A stretch of 64,000 nucleotides of DNA from Scolanthus callimorphus (GCA_033964015.1 CM066923.1:26734168-26798167); one strand, 5' to 3'. Shown: positions 8,269-19,993, counted from the first letter of the stretch. The notes: a model not told the origin generated them from the letters alone. Made by a program: numbers and translations.

Positions 8269-11200
8269 TTAGGTAGTGAGGTCTATCCGGTCGTCTTGTT
8301 GCCTAGAGTAACCAAGTGCGGCGCGACGTCTGCTCTTGTACAGGAACACAGCCAGTAGAACGAGTCCTACCGCTATCACTGGCACGATTATAGAAATGAC
8401 AATAACGGTTGTTGGGCTGTTATGACGACTTGTAGGCGGACTGTAGGGCCGGGGCTCTGTTGATAGATATGCAGCTATGTTAACCCATTAGTGATATATA
8501 ACCACCATTTGACAAATGTCCTCTGATGGCGCAGCTGAGTGGGTCCGCAGTACATTTTGACCACTTTATTACGTCATTCCGTGGTATATCAGAGGACAGA
8601 CCACGGAAAATCAGAGGACATTTGTTTTATACCACAACAAAAAGGCAAAAATAAATACAAAAACAGCGCGCGCGCGCAGCCAAACGGTGTTTACGTACGT
8701 TGGTTCTTTTAAGCGCGCGTGCTTATGATGGCGCGTTCCGTGGTATACACTTTTATGTACCCACGGCTGAGAGCCAATCAGAATTCGAGAATCGCGCGCG
8801 ATGTGGTATAAAGGAGTTTTTCTCTGGTTTTCTTCTCACTTTCCCTCCGTTTCGCTGCAATAGACCTCCTCAGTTTGAGCGTAATGTTTCCCATTTCAGA
8901 TCACGTGGCATACATTTGAATAATCTCTTTGTCTGGGTGCTTCCATATTCATATATCCTTCGGTGCGTAGGAGAAAAACAAAGAAAGAATACTCATGGGA
9001 ATGCCATGTGATCTGAAATGGGAAAACATTGCGTTCAAGGCGGGGAGGTCTTTCCTTCACGAGCTTTCGATTCGGTCACTGCTAAGCTGCGCCTCTATAC
9101 TCGCCGTCTGATGCGAGAGAGAGGCGATGAGTGTTCCACAATAGGCGGGTCACCTGTGTACCTCAAATAAAACCCCGGATGTCGAGAGACCGCCATGTTG
9201 GAAACGCCCATGTTAGTCTTGAAACATGGTGGCACTGCGCTCATCGCTTCAATGAGCGACCCATACGTATAATTTAATTTCACAAAACGTAACCACGTAC
9301 CTTTAAAGTTAGCCCAGTCTAGCGGCGGCGGCCATGTTGTATGCCTACAATACGAGTTGTCCTTCGTGGCGTTCCCGCTAGCGAGGCGTTCACAATAGAA
9401 AATAAATCCCTGCCCTGCCTTACCGATCCCGGGACAATCATCAAGAATAGATGTACACACATCCCGACACGTCGTGTAGAAGGAGAGCTCGTTGCCCACA
9501 AAGCACGGCGGAAACCATTCCGAGCAGTAAACCTTCTTCAGTTTAGCCGCGCATTGGTAAAGTTTGCCATTACGGCTTCCATCATGAACAGGCGTGACAT
9601 CGGAGCCGGGCGGTGATTACTGTATTCGCTGTAATTCTTGCCATATAAAAATCTGTACAGCTTCTTCTGTCGCTGCTCTGTAATCAATGTGTGCGTGTAG
9701 CCGAGGTTTTGACAGAAGGGGAAGATGAGTTTTTGGCATCCTCTCTCCAAGGGACCTATAGTGGGACAATAGCGTGAGTAGTAGGGTATGTATTTTTATC
9801 CTTTGGAAATAAAGATTAGTAGTAGTAAATAGCAAGGAGTCCATGAGTAGGAGCGTTCATCTCTCATACTAAGCTATGGAGGCAACATTTTGACTGACCT
9901 GGCTATTTTTAGAAGCAGTTTTCTATTGTTTTCCAAAAAAAAAAACAGGAAAGTTCATCAAAATGTGCAGATATTCAAGAAACATCATACCCTTTGTCAC
10001 CATTGTGTTTCATTTTTATCGGGTAAAGGGCCTGATACGAGATTTAAAAGCCAAGCAAAAGAAATCTATCAGCCCTCTAGCTCCTAAAAATAAAGAAGGT
10101 CATGGGTTACTTTTTTCCGAGTTTTTAGACGCTTCAAATGTGCACGTTTTGTCGGAAAAAAGTCACGTTTCTCGCTCTCTGATTGGCTGAAAAATAACGG
10201 TCAAAACAGCAGCCAATCAGTGTGTGAGAAGCGCGACTGTTTATCGACAAAACGTGAACGTTTGAAGCGTCTAAAAACTCGGAAAAAAGTTTGCTGTTCA
10301 TGGTAGCTCGAAAATGGTAGCCAAGGATATTTTTCCTCTCCGCTGCATGCACTGGTCGTCTTCAGTACGATTTTTTTCATATTTTGCAAACCCCACCCGT
10401 CTGTCCTTCTAAATTCAGTTCAAGTCTTCTTCAAAGCAGTTTCCTTATGCATACGCTCAACAAATACACCTGAGATGTTAGTAAATTTATCTATTACCAA
10501 TTACTTCTGCGTAAGAAGAACACATTAATCCTATGACTATCAGGCGAGTCTGTCACGAGATGCTAAATTAGACAGCATGCACTAAATAAAACATTGTCGT
10601 TTGCGTGACGTGACGCGCAGTATAAAATGCCTATCTATGGCCATATGGCATACTTTCATTCGTAAACAATGTCACGCTTGCGTGACCATTTGCTTACATG
10701 AGGCTCGATGGCCCCAAGGATAAACAGGAACGAGTTGCTGCGTGAGGCAATACAAATTGAACGGCTTTGCGCTAGTGGAACAAGTTGGTGTTTAGAATAG
10801 TATTGGAGTATTGTCTGATGGAATGGACTAGTATTAGAACGGGAACTGAATTAAACAAAACACATTAATAATTAGTGGAGTCTGGCATGTGAATTCCGTT
10901 TGTCATAAAAATATGAAGTCAATATCCCCATCCAAACAGAATACCCACACACAGGATCGAGACACGAGAAATTTACTCACCTAACTGAGTTGGGTTGTGA
11001 AATCTATCAAAGCCAGGAGGTTCGTAACATTTCTTGGTATTTGCTGTAGAATTCGGCAAAAGTGAACACATACCGATCATAATATCGACAAAGTAGTCCG
11101 GCATACGACTACTGCATCGTTTGAGAAACTCCGAGCACACTCTTCTACATGGCAAGAAGGGTTTCGGATCCCCTTCCCTGCAATTTGGTGCTAGCACAGC

Positions 11201-11455
11201 ACAAGCTATTGTCTCCGAGACGCCGACAACCGAGCAGTTTCTCATCCTCCTCGTCATATATGCGACCATCGTACGAATCCATGCTCGTGATCGCTGCGAT
11301 AAATGAGTTGGTAGAGGAAATGAATAATTATAGCCAGCAGCGGAGCAGCTCTCTAGTGGAGAGCCTTGCAGAACAGCACACGTGTCGCCCGAGTCACAAC
11401 GTCTCGCAAGGCAAACAAATAGAGCCGCTAAAACACCAATGTTTAGAAGCTCCAT
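8269..11455 (-). CDS. 2CRD-1: two-Frizzled-CRD single-pass receptor-like protein (one apparent frameshift)
   Basis: Coding exons: 11455-10981, 9755-9301, 8456-8269 (- strand), joined by phase-1 GT-AG introns. Exon 1 starts at the Met before LLNIGVLAALFVCLA, a signal peptide; an upstream in-frame Met at 11524 exists but would bury the signal. Exon 1 holds a CRD with ten cysteines (GYNYSFPLP, APNC, FLPCRRVCSEFLKRC). Exon 2 holds the second CRD (ERGCQKLIFPFC, WFPPCF, YTTCRDVC, HTTWPPP). Exon 3 gives PTTVIVISIIVPVIAVGLVL as membrane segment and a basic tail ending DDRIDLTT. Exon 2 is one base short: the frame changes between about 9605 and 9560, between the KNYSEYS and CAAKLKK blocks. Restoring one base would give about 372 residues. 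It is the most diverged member and lacks the RGxDK tail motif. It is transcribed away from 2CRD-2. Confidence 0.75.
8863..9050. mobile_element. MITE in intron 2 of 2CRD-1
   Basis: A 188-bp element with about 50-bp inverted repeats: GACCTCCTCAGTTTGAGCG on the left, complement GACCTCCCCGCCTTGAACGC on the right, both running into TTTCCCATTTCAGATCAC. Non-coding. No clear target duplication. Confidence 0.75.
10109..10290. mobile_element. MITE in intron 1 of 2CRD-1
   Basis: A 182-bp element with 46-bp nearly perfect inverted repeats, ACTTTTTTCCGAGTTTTTAG outward on both sides, then ACGCTTCAAA and CACGTTTTGTCG. The centre has two inverted copies of an AGCCAATCAG motif. Non-coding. Confidence 0.8.
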
Positions 11456-12068
11456 GTTGCATATTACGGTACATGAAGAGTGCGTGACAGGAGACACGAA
11501 AACTAAAACTACTCGATCAATCAATCACATCTGTGTAGTTCTGTGACTCATGTGCGTGACGGCCCCCGTGACCGCGCCGCAGAAAAACAACGGTGATGTT
11601 TCCTATTTCCAAAACTCGGTCGGTCTAGGGAGCAAGTTTTGGTGAATTTTTCTGCTTATTTTCGCTGAAAAATGAGGAAATACTTACCTATCTTCCAAAT
11701 ATACGCATGCCATATTCATAGTGGGGGGGGGGGGGGGGGGGGGGTCTTCACATATCGACCTGATAGAAATTGGTAAATTTAGAAATTGCTAAAATGTATT
11801 TGATTGCTTTCAAATTAGAAAAGCCTTAAATGTATAGTTTTAGGGAAAAATATATACTCATGTATGCTGACTAAAGCTACTTCGGTACCCTAAGAAATTA
11901 TGTCTATGTCTATGTCTCTATGTCTATGGTGCTGGTCGTATTTTTTTAGGGGTCAAAATCGACTCTATTGGAGAAATATTGTGGCTTTTACTAACAAATG
12001 GTATTTTTAGGGGTACGAAATTGAATGAAAGGGTCACAAACCAAGCAAAACGTTTTCTGGCTTTCTTT
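11456..12068. promoter_or_regulatory. 5' flank of 2CRD-1 with poly-G tract
   Basis: Upstream DNA of 2CRD-1 on the - strand, part of the 2.9-kb head-to-head space shared with 2CRD-2. It includes a run of 22 G at 11723-11744 and a (TATGTC)n stretch near 11900-11930. No TATA box could be assigned with confidence. Confidence 0.35.
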
Positions 12069-13440
12069 ACTACCGAAATCACTAAACTGTCGGCACCCTA
12101 GAACATTCGATCGATCGTTTATCAGTTTCAGTTCGCTCGTCTGGCTGTTTTAGTCTAGGAGCAGATCTTGAAAAGAGGCCTAGAAAGTGGTTTTCGTAGC
12201 ACCCTTCACGCAGACCCGGGAAAGTAGCATAGGATGATAGGTATGTGTATAAGGTTTAATTTAGACCGGATGTCACAAATGAGCCGATGGGACAACATTC
12301 CGATTTCGGGCACTTTTGTTACAAGATGCTCACATGTCCTTTGTAAAATTGTAAAGTAATTTAAAGCCTGTAAAATTAAAAATCTCACCAAGAAACACAT
12401 CAAACTCTGCATACGTGTAGAAGTAAATGCGTTTCAAATGGTAAGATATAAACTTGTGCCGTAATTTCCGTACGTACTGTAAAAATGAAGGTTAAAGAGA
12501 TATCTGTGACGGCGGCCATTTTGAACCTTTTGTTATTCATGAGGTTCCTTTGTTATTCATAAGTTCCTAACGACTGTAAAGTCAAGAATGACATAGACTG
12601 TACAGACTTCCATGTATATAGTTTTAATGTATATAGTTTTAATGGTCTGGTATCTCTTCACCGCCTTTGTTTGAATCATTTAACTAGGTAATTTCGAATA
12701 AAGAAAAATGATTTTGGTATTTTCTAATAAACCTATAATCTTTTGTTTGTGTCAGCAGAGATCAAAGAAAAATACGGCGGCAGTAAAATGTCCACATAAG
12801 TGTTCAATGCATCGGAGGGATATTTTTTACCAACGCAGACATTTAGGCACGCTGTACTTGTAGCGCTACAGCCTATATCTATTGTCTTCAGGAGAGAAGG
12901 CACAACTCATTAGAATAACAAAGAACTAATATGGCTGCTAACTTCTAATTTCTGTTTCTGACGTTAGAGTGGGTATTAAGAGCAGATTGACAACTAGGAA
13001 TTTAAAGTGTTTGATTTCTTACAATGATGCAACGTTTTGGATAGTTTTGATCCTTGAATGAGGGATTTACAGGCATATAAGTTCGCATTTTTTTACAAAG
13101 GACATATGAGCAGAGAGGGAACAAAATGCCCAATATCGGGGTGTTGTTGTCCCATGAGCCATTCTGTGCGATACGGATCAAATTGAACCTTAGGCATGTA
13201 CCTATCTTTCCATGTTATTTTCCTGGGTCTGTGCTACGACGCGATTTTTTTCCGGTAGCTGCTCCCAGACTATTTCGATCGATCGAAATGATCACATGAC
13301 ACGCTTCTTCCATTGTTTGATACAAAATTGAATTGTCACGACTATTTCGATCGATCAAAACAGGCCAGACGAACGAACCGAAACTGACAAACGATCGATC
13401 GAATTTTCGAGGGTGCCGACAGTTTAGTGATTTCGGTAGT
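12069..13440. mobile_element. 1.4-kb foldback-type element between divergent genes
   Basis: Outer ends are 31-bp inverted repeats with matching ACTACCGAAATCACTAAACT and GTCGGCACCCT (12069-12099 against 13410-13440). Diverged inverted similarity continues inward: ATCGATCGTTT, AGTTTCAGTTCG and CCAGACGA-type blocks, then matched CCTTTGTAAAA, GGGACAACA and GGCACTTTTG-type blocks to about 12440 and from about 13080. The middle is non-coding. This is the structure of a foldback or long-armed MITE. Confidence 0.6.
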
Positions 13441-13708
13441 TTTCATTTATAGCTCGAAAACCAAGGGATATGCTAGATGAGAAACAATAAACAAAAAAGT
13501 TTTTTTGTTGGTATATGTTAGGGGTAATTTTGTCATTTAGTGAAGAAGGTCGGTACTCAGGCTGACCGAAATATCGTGTAAATGAAAATTATAAGCTGTT
13601 AATCAACCATTCAAGTTTTATTCTGTTTATAAGGTATCGTTTAGGAGGAGGATTTTTTAGGGTGGATTTTCCGATGTCCCGACGAGCACCCTATCACTCT
13701 TACTTGTG

Positions 13709-14195
13709 AGACACCCCTCCCCCCCGAACTATACATTGTATCTAGGGGGGGGAGGGGTGTAACCCCACAACCCCTTTCCTAGATCCGCCTCTGATAGTGA
13801 CATATTATCATGTGCAAGTCGACTCGGCGGATCGTGACAGTAGCGTTCCCCTGAGCCAGAGCGAGACACCCCCCCCCCCCCCCCCCCCCCCCCCCCGAAC
13901 TATACATTGTATCTAGGGGGGGAGGGGTGTAACCCCACAACCCCTTTCTAGATCCTCCTCTGATAGTGACATATTATCATGTGCAAGTCGACTCGGCGGA
14001 TCGTGACAGTAGCGTTCCCCTGAGCCAGAGCGAGACACCCCCCCCCCCCCCCCCCCCGAACTATACATTGTAACTAGGGGGGAGGGGTGCAACCCCACAA
14101 CCCCTTTCCTAGATCCGCCCCTGATAGTGACGGATTATCATGTGCAAGTCGACTCAGCGGATCGTGACAGTAGCGTTCCCCTGAGAAGAGCGAGA
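13709..14195. repeat. three tandem units of about 161-171 bp, each starting with poly-C
   Basis: The landmark GAACTATACATTGTA recurs at 13726, 13897 and 14058. Each unit carries GGGGAGGGGTG, CACAACCCCTTTC, ATTATCATGTGCAAGTCGAC and GTGACAGTAGCGTTCCCCTG. Unit length differs mainly through the C run (28 C at 13869-13896, 20 C at 14038-14057). It lies 130 bp upstream of the 2CRD-2 start, so it may overlap its promoter. Confidence 0.9.
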
Positions 14196-14328
14196 GTCAC
14201 AGTACATACGTTATTCCACAAATAGAGGAGACAGAGCGATCTGTTTCATAGGTAACGCACAGACCTGACGCGAAATTCAATCTCCATGACCTTAATTCCA
14301 CTATGTCAACTCGACGCGAGATACCAAG

Positions 14329-17300
14329 ATGGCTGTGCTCAGACTGCTCGCTTGGTCCATAACATTGCCATGTTTTTTACAAATGTTTGCCAGTGGAAAC
14401 CAGCAATGCGTTCCGTTACGAGGCTCGATATTCGAAGCGTGCACGGCTGCTGGTTACAATTCCACCTTCCCCATTCCTGACGATATCAAACTGACTGTGG
14501 AGGCCAAGAGAATGATTCGATGGTACTCAGACTTCTTAATGCAACAAGTGAAGAATTGCTCAGTGGCATCTATGGGCGAGTCGGTTATGTGTTCTATAGA
14601 TGCTCCTTACTGTAGAACACAGGACAATTCACCGTTTCTTCCTTGTCAGAGAGTCTGCTCCGAGTTCCTCAAACGTTGTGAAGGGACCGTTGAGAACCGC
14701 CATTTGGAGTATTTTATAACGACTTGTAGTCTTCTGCCAAACTCTACCGCCGATACGGGTAAATGCTACGAACCACCGGAGTTTTATAAACATTATAATT
14801 ACAGTACAAAAGGTAATATGCAACTTATTTTAACAAGCGCTTTATCAGTCAATCATGTTATTCAAGACAGCTCCCCACCTCCTCTGGAATTTCCTTCCTA
14901 TGGATAATTTCTGGAACCACACAATAAGCCATTTTTACTTAGACTTCAAGGGGCACTGTCACGGTTGTTTCATCAAAATGTTTTAAAATAAGACAAGTGT
15001 TCTACAGAAACAACTCCGAACCTATATTTTGTTTCAAATTAGTCTTAGAAAGAAAAAGAAACTTGTTTAGCCTGTTCGAAAATCAAAAATGCCAATTAGC
15101 AATCCAATTCCATCCGCTCGATTATACACGAAAATACTCCAAATTTGTATTGATCTAGCAGCTGAAAGGTTAGTTAAAAAACGTAGACGATTATTTTTCT
15201 CTGGAAAAGGTGCTAGAGTATGGAATTCTATCCCTGAGAGCCTGCGAGTGCTACCTAAACACCTTTTCAAAAAAAGATACAATGTCTTCTATTCGAAACA
15301 CTTGAAAGCCAAGACAGCTATGCTGATTTAAATTCTTTAACCAACGAAATAAAGAAATGTTCTTGATATATTACTGTATACAATAAGTTCACAGCAATTA
15401 TAGTTTAGTTTATTATTTCTCATTTTCTCTTTTTACCCGCAAATATGATAGTTACAACTAAAAATGTATATAAAAAAAGCAATTGTACGTAAAATACCTT
15501 TTATTCTTTTCACGTCAACCACACTGCCTGCCTCGACTAGCTTTCAGCTACTTAGCAGGTTGTGTGTAACACTATTTTGTTCTATTTTGTAAATAAATTG
15601 ATTGATTGATTGATTGTTGATTTCTAGCGAGTTTGACTGCATTTAAGCTACTTAAAATGACCCCAAGTTGGACCAAATTCATGATAGACCATGACAGTGC
15701 CCCTTTCACAATGACTAATTCAACTATCAACCCAAACATTTAACTAGTGAATTCAAATCCATACAATCACCCCGAAAAAAAAACATCCAATAATCTCAGT
15801 TTATGCATCTATACTGACTGTCTGTCTATAACCAATATTTGCTCCTGATTATCCTTTATGCGAATCCCGTTGAACGCCACAAAACACGATTTCCGAGAAC
15901 GCCTTCACTTGAACCATAATTGAGAAGCGTTTGTCCAGTCTACTTGCTTGGTCTCCTTGCCCACAGAGTGTGTTTAAAACGTAAACCTGAAAATACAGAT
16001 GAAATCATGCCCAGGTTTGCATATCTAATCGTAGAGACCAACCAACGAGCGCAAAATACCTGAAACTTGCCTTCAGTTTCTCCATCTTGAATCAGTTCCA
16101 TCCGTTTTGCTAGACACAACGTTATGCAAATTGAGCTGTAGTAGCTGTAGCTGTCAGGGCGTGGTACAAATGAAAATAACCAGTAAGGACGTAGTTGCTT
16201 TTGTCTCTATTATTTTCGTTCTACAAAGGAGTTCTTTTGTCTGTAGTCTATTATCCTCGTTCTTTGTGTTGAGGTATAGGGTATTGTTGTATTATCCAAC
16301 CAGAGAGGAGCTTTATCAGCTACGTACCGACCAAAAATTAACAGCGCTTTAATGAGTTGTCCTTTTACAAAAGGCCACTTGATTGATTGGACTGGCTGTT
16401 GTACGGAAACAAAAGACTTAATTCGTGTTCTGGATGCACTCAAGCTGTATATGTTTTTGTTTGGAAACCTATGTCAATCAGGGTTGAATAAAAGTTGTCA
16501 TTCATTTTCCTCTGCATCACAACTATATTGTGCATGGTAAAAATTCATTGCAATAAGTTTCTCTGCGGAACGCACTTCTATGAAAGCAGCTAAATAACTA
16601 ACAATAATTCTTATTGGAATGCGCCATCCTTTTCAATTGTAAACTGTACTCCTTTTCAAAAGTTTAAAATTCAATGAGAAGAATGCATTTCATTTGTTCC
16701 TGTTTTCTGAAAACCTTGTCAACTGTAAACTAAGTCCGTTAATTACCTCGATTCTCGGCAATAACCCACGGGCCTACGGCCCTTGGGATGTTTTGGGGTT
16801 TTGCCTCGATCTCGGTAATTAACTCTAACTTTGAAACAAATATCCAACTGTTCAAAGACTGAGGGCTGCACTGGAAGGTGTCCTATACAGAATAGTAATT
16901 GGTCAATTAGTATTCTGTATCAGACACCTAGCCATGTGGTATCGGGGGTTACAAGTAGTGTCACCTGATCCGAATCCAGTGCAGAGATTGGATGAATATT
17001 ATAAAACATTTTACAATGTTCTCGTGTCTCTCCCAACATCACGCGTGCTCTATTGCGCCGATAAAGTCATAGAAACTTGTGCTCTAATGTTTAAAGAGAG
17101 TTCAATAAAGGATAAATATGTCCAGTGCAATAGTGTCGCTGATTTCTGCCATTCTTATTTGAGTTGGGGCATAATCTGTAACCATGACAGCTAAAAAATA
17201 GATTTCATCTACTGCTGTGCTTCAGATGGTACTACCAGGTGATGAAGGCTCCTGTTGATGGGATATATGTCTCTAAGACCCAGTTCACACGAGATCAGTA

Positions 17301-19252
17301 CAATTCTGGTACGGCGCCGCGCCAGTTCATACGGTACCGGTACAATTATGCCACGTTTTACAAAAGTGTTCACACGGCCTAGCCGTGCCAAAATCTGTCC
17401 GGTACCGTACCAGAATTGTACCAGTCCGGTTTTGTACCGGTCTCGTGTGAACAAACAGTCAGTCAGCCTACTGAAAGTGAAATGCTTATAGGTGTAGGCT
17501 TCTTTACTGTCTCAGCCCAATTGCGAAAGAGCATATATTAAGAACATATGATTCGACGGTTCTGATGGAGGTTTTCTAGGTGCTAAAAATAGCACTCTAC
17601 AGTAGTGGCCAGCAGCCCTAATATCGATGATAAATACTCCCCGTAATTGACTCCTTATTTCTCCTATAGGTCTACTGGAAGGCAGTTGCAGTCCTGTTCT
17701 CTTTCCCTTTTGCAAGGGTCTAGGCTTCAACTACACAAGCTTGAGCGCAAACACACAGATAATAATGTATCGCTTCTTTTACGGCAAAAACTTTACAAAC
17801 ACTTCCACAGATGTTGCGATGTTACCGACGTCATTCGTGCAGAGGTTGCAATGGCTTTTGAACAATCATTCAGATTGCTCCGTCAATTTGAAGAAGTTGC
17901 TTTGTGGTAGTTTTCTACCGCCGTGTTTCCCGAAAGAGGGTTTTGCGCTTTACACGCTCTGTCAACCGTTGTGTCATGAGGTCATTTCCCGGTGCCCGGC
18001 TATCTTGAACACCGACTGGAAACATTTAGTTGCTAACTGTGAAATGTTAGCGTATGGTAATACCTCACACGGCTTCTGTAAGCACACTAGTTTTCCTCCA
18101 CCGATGCAGTACCTGAAACACTTCCATGGTGGGTATTTTCACTTGTGCCAGCATTTATAGATGGAGGCATTCTCGAACCCAGAGGCTCTGGTGACAGCCA
18201 CTGACGCATGCGCGAGATTTGATTGAGAGCCGTCGAGAGAATGAGCTTCCTGCGCATGCTCGAACATTCAAAGTCAGCCAATCAGCGAAGGTCCTTAAAT
18301 GGAAGTCGCCAGAGCCTCCTCTGCGAGATGACAAACCGGGGAGGTCTGGGTGCGAGAATGGATATGAGGATATTTAACCATTAATGATTATCCTGTTGCA
18401 TTGCGCAGAATATCGTCTATTATTATTCAGCACATCGATGCACTGCCCAAATATGGTCATTGGAACGCCAATAGCTGTCTTCTGTACATGACAGCTATCC
18501 TGCGATATCCGTCTCTGAGGAAAATGTGATGTTTTGAGCTCGTAAATAATACACAAAAGTCACTTTTTTCGGGGGTTTTTGTGCTATCGATATGCTGAAT
18601 AATAAAACCATTATCCTGCTCGATTTTGCAAAATATCGTCTGATTTTAGCCAACTCGGGACTTCGTCCCTCGTCGGCTAAGTATCAGACGATATTCTGCG
18701 CAATCTCGCAGGATAATGGTTAAATATTTAGTCGACGTGGGATCGACGCGGACCTTTCCGAAATGTTATCAATCTGTAACCTTTTAAAAGCATCATCATT
18801 TCAGATGCCATAACACTGGGGGGGGGGGGGGGGGGGGGTTACTGGGAGACCATGGGTCCCAACAAACGGACACTTTCAAAGGGGCACTTCTTTTTTCAGC
18901 CCGTTACTCGTCACTTTGAAATAACAGGATCCCTGAACCAATCAGTATCTTCGTTTATCCCCACCCTTTCCCTCGTACTTAGTTTGTATATCCTCGTTCT
19001 ATAGACTTTACTACAGATCGCATTTGAATGTTCCATACATGAAGTATTTATATCTTATTTGTAGATTTCGACAAGCTGCCACCTGCCAGCAGTCCTGAGC
19101 CCACGGTCAAACCATACGTCATAGCGGTCGCCGTTATTGTACCCATAATCCTTATAGCGCTCATAATTTTGTCATTTGTGTTTTGGAGACGGCGACACCA
19201 TCCCCTGATGTTCATGAGAGGAATAGACAAAGAGCTACTGGTCGATGAGTAA
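14329..19252 (+). CDS. 2CRD-2: two-Frizzled-CRD single-pass receptor-like protein, intact
   Basis: Exons 14329-14812, 17670-18128, 19065-19252; lengths 484, 459 and 188, phase-1 introns, 376 residues, no breaks. Start chosen at the Met before LLAWSITLPCFLQMFASG, a signal peptide. CRD-1 (about residues 27-150) has ten cysteines and the Frizzled signatures GYNSTFPIP, APYC and FLPCQRVCSEFLKRC. CRD-2 (exon 2) also has ten, with GLLEGSC, FPFCKG, LPPCF, YTLCQPLC, CPAIL and FCKHT. Exon 3 encodes a short stalk, the membrane segment YVIAVAVIVPIILIALIIL, a basic stop-transfer FWRRRHH and the tail FMRGIDKELLVDE. DKELL fits a DxxLL sorting signal, an inference. Several N-x-S/T sites suggest a glycosylated ectodomain. 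By family knowledge a CRD binds Wnt-type or lipidated ligands. The lack of seven helices argues against direct Frizzled signalling. Confidence 0.85.
14948..15706. mobile_element. inverted-repeat element holding a LINE tail, intron 1 of 2CRD-2
   Basis: The left end AAGGGGCACTGTCACGG and the right end (complement GAAAGGGGCACTGTCATGG) form a terminal inverted repeat about 760 bp apart. The LINE fragment at 15066-15617 lies between, so the LINE appears nested in an older MITE. Confidence 0.55.
15066..15617 (+). pseudogene. LINE (CR1/L2-like) 3' end with reverse-transcriptase tail
   Basis: A + strand frame at 15089-15331 encodes the end of a non-LTR ORF2: LVKKRRRLFFSGKGARVWN, then SIPESLRVLPKHLFKK. 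After the stop comes a short A/T-rich 3' end and a (TTGA)n run at about 15598-15617, the kind of terminal microsatellite that CR1/L2 elements leave. 5'-truncated. Confidence 0.7.
16738..16826. repeat. palindromic element GTTAATTACC...GGTAATTAAC
   Basis: Two inverted arms (GTTAATTACCTCGAT and ATCTCGGTAATTAAC) surround CACGGGCCTACGGCCCTTGGG. A small foldback element in intron 1 of 2CRD-2. Confidence 0.6.
16876..16929. repeat. hairpin-forming inverted repeat
   Basis: GGTGTCCTATACAGAATAGT and its near complement ATTCTGTATCAGACACC face each other across a short centre. Intron 1 of 2CRD-2; possibly the two joined ends of a MITE. Confidence 0.5.
17276..17455. mobile_element. MITE with GTTCACACGAGA ends
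   Basis: The inverted ends GTTCACACGAGA are followed on each arm by GTACAATTCTGGTACGG-like sequence; the centre is rich in GGTACCG palindromes. Non-coding, in intron 1 of 2CRD-2. Confidence 0.65.
18168..18360. mobile_element. MITE, CATTCTCG family, intron 2 of 2CRD-2
   Basis: Ends CATTCTCG and CGAGAATG; interior ACTGACGCATGCGCGAGATT and AGCCAATCAGCGAAGG match the copy at 6075. It begins 40 bp after the exon-2 donor. Flanks AGATGGAGG and GATATGAGG could be a decayed 9-bp target duplication. Confidence 0.75.
18369..18731. mobile_element. TATTTAACCATTA-ended inverted-repeat element
   Basis: About 50-bp inverted ends: TATTTAACCATTA followed by TTATCCTG and GCGCAGAATATCGTCT on both arms. The interior has CAGCACATCGATGCACTGCC and TGTGCTATCGATATGCTGAA, again inverted. 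A related copy is at 48028-48528. Confidence 0.7.
18818..18838. repeat. poly-G tract (21 G)
   Basis: Homopolymer in intron 2 of 2CRD-2, about 230 bp before the transmembrane exon. Confidence 0.95.
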
Positions 19253-19453
19253 AGAGGAGATCAGACGCAGACAAGGAGCTCTTTATTCTTTTAATCTTCT
19301 TGGCCGCGAAATGTTTAGTGATGCTCAGAAGACGTGCAATATTTTTAAATCCGCTGAAATCAGTGATATAGAAAATTGAAAGTTGAAAATCTGAAAAGCT
19401 GAAAACAATTGGAATAGAAGGTCGTAATGAGTACGTAAACCTTATCGCGGTAC

Positions 19454-19713
19454 ATCAGGGAACACTTGATGTTGTGATACATATGGGGGTACAGGGGAGG
19501 ACACTTGTCGTGATACATATGGGGTACAGGGGAGGACACTTGTCGTGATACATATGGGGTACATGGGAGGACACTTGTCATGATACATATGGGGGTATAG
19601 GGGAACTTGTCGTGATACATATGGGGTACAGGGGAGGACACTTGTTGTGATAGGGGTATTAGGGGACATTTATCGTGATACATATTGGGGTACAGGGGAC
19701 ACTTATCGTGATA
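19454..19713. repeat. about 34-bp minisatellite, 3' flank of 2CRD-2
   Basis: About eight imperfect units of TTGTCGTGATACATATGGGG plus TACAGGGGAGGACAC. The overlapping - strand frames are repeat artefacts. Confidence 0.9.
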
Positions 19714-19993
19714 AAGATAAGATAAAAAAATCCTGTATAAACTACTAACTTGACAAAATCAACATTAGTTAAGTGCGTTCCCTATCATACTTGCGGGGTG
19801 CACTATCTGCAGTTTACACTGCCAAGTCCCGACAAACTGGTTAGCAAAACCTGTATGACAATTCGTCTAGCAAAGGTGTAACGAGGCAGAAATACGCAAC
19901 ACTATACGTGGGCAGTACTAGGACAGATTTCCCACAACTCGAAGATAAGACGGGTCGCTCCCACCAGCGGTTGGAAATCGAAATAAAGTGACC

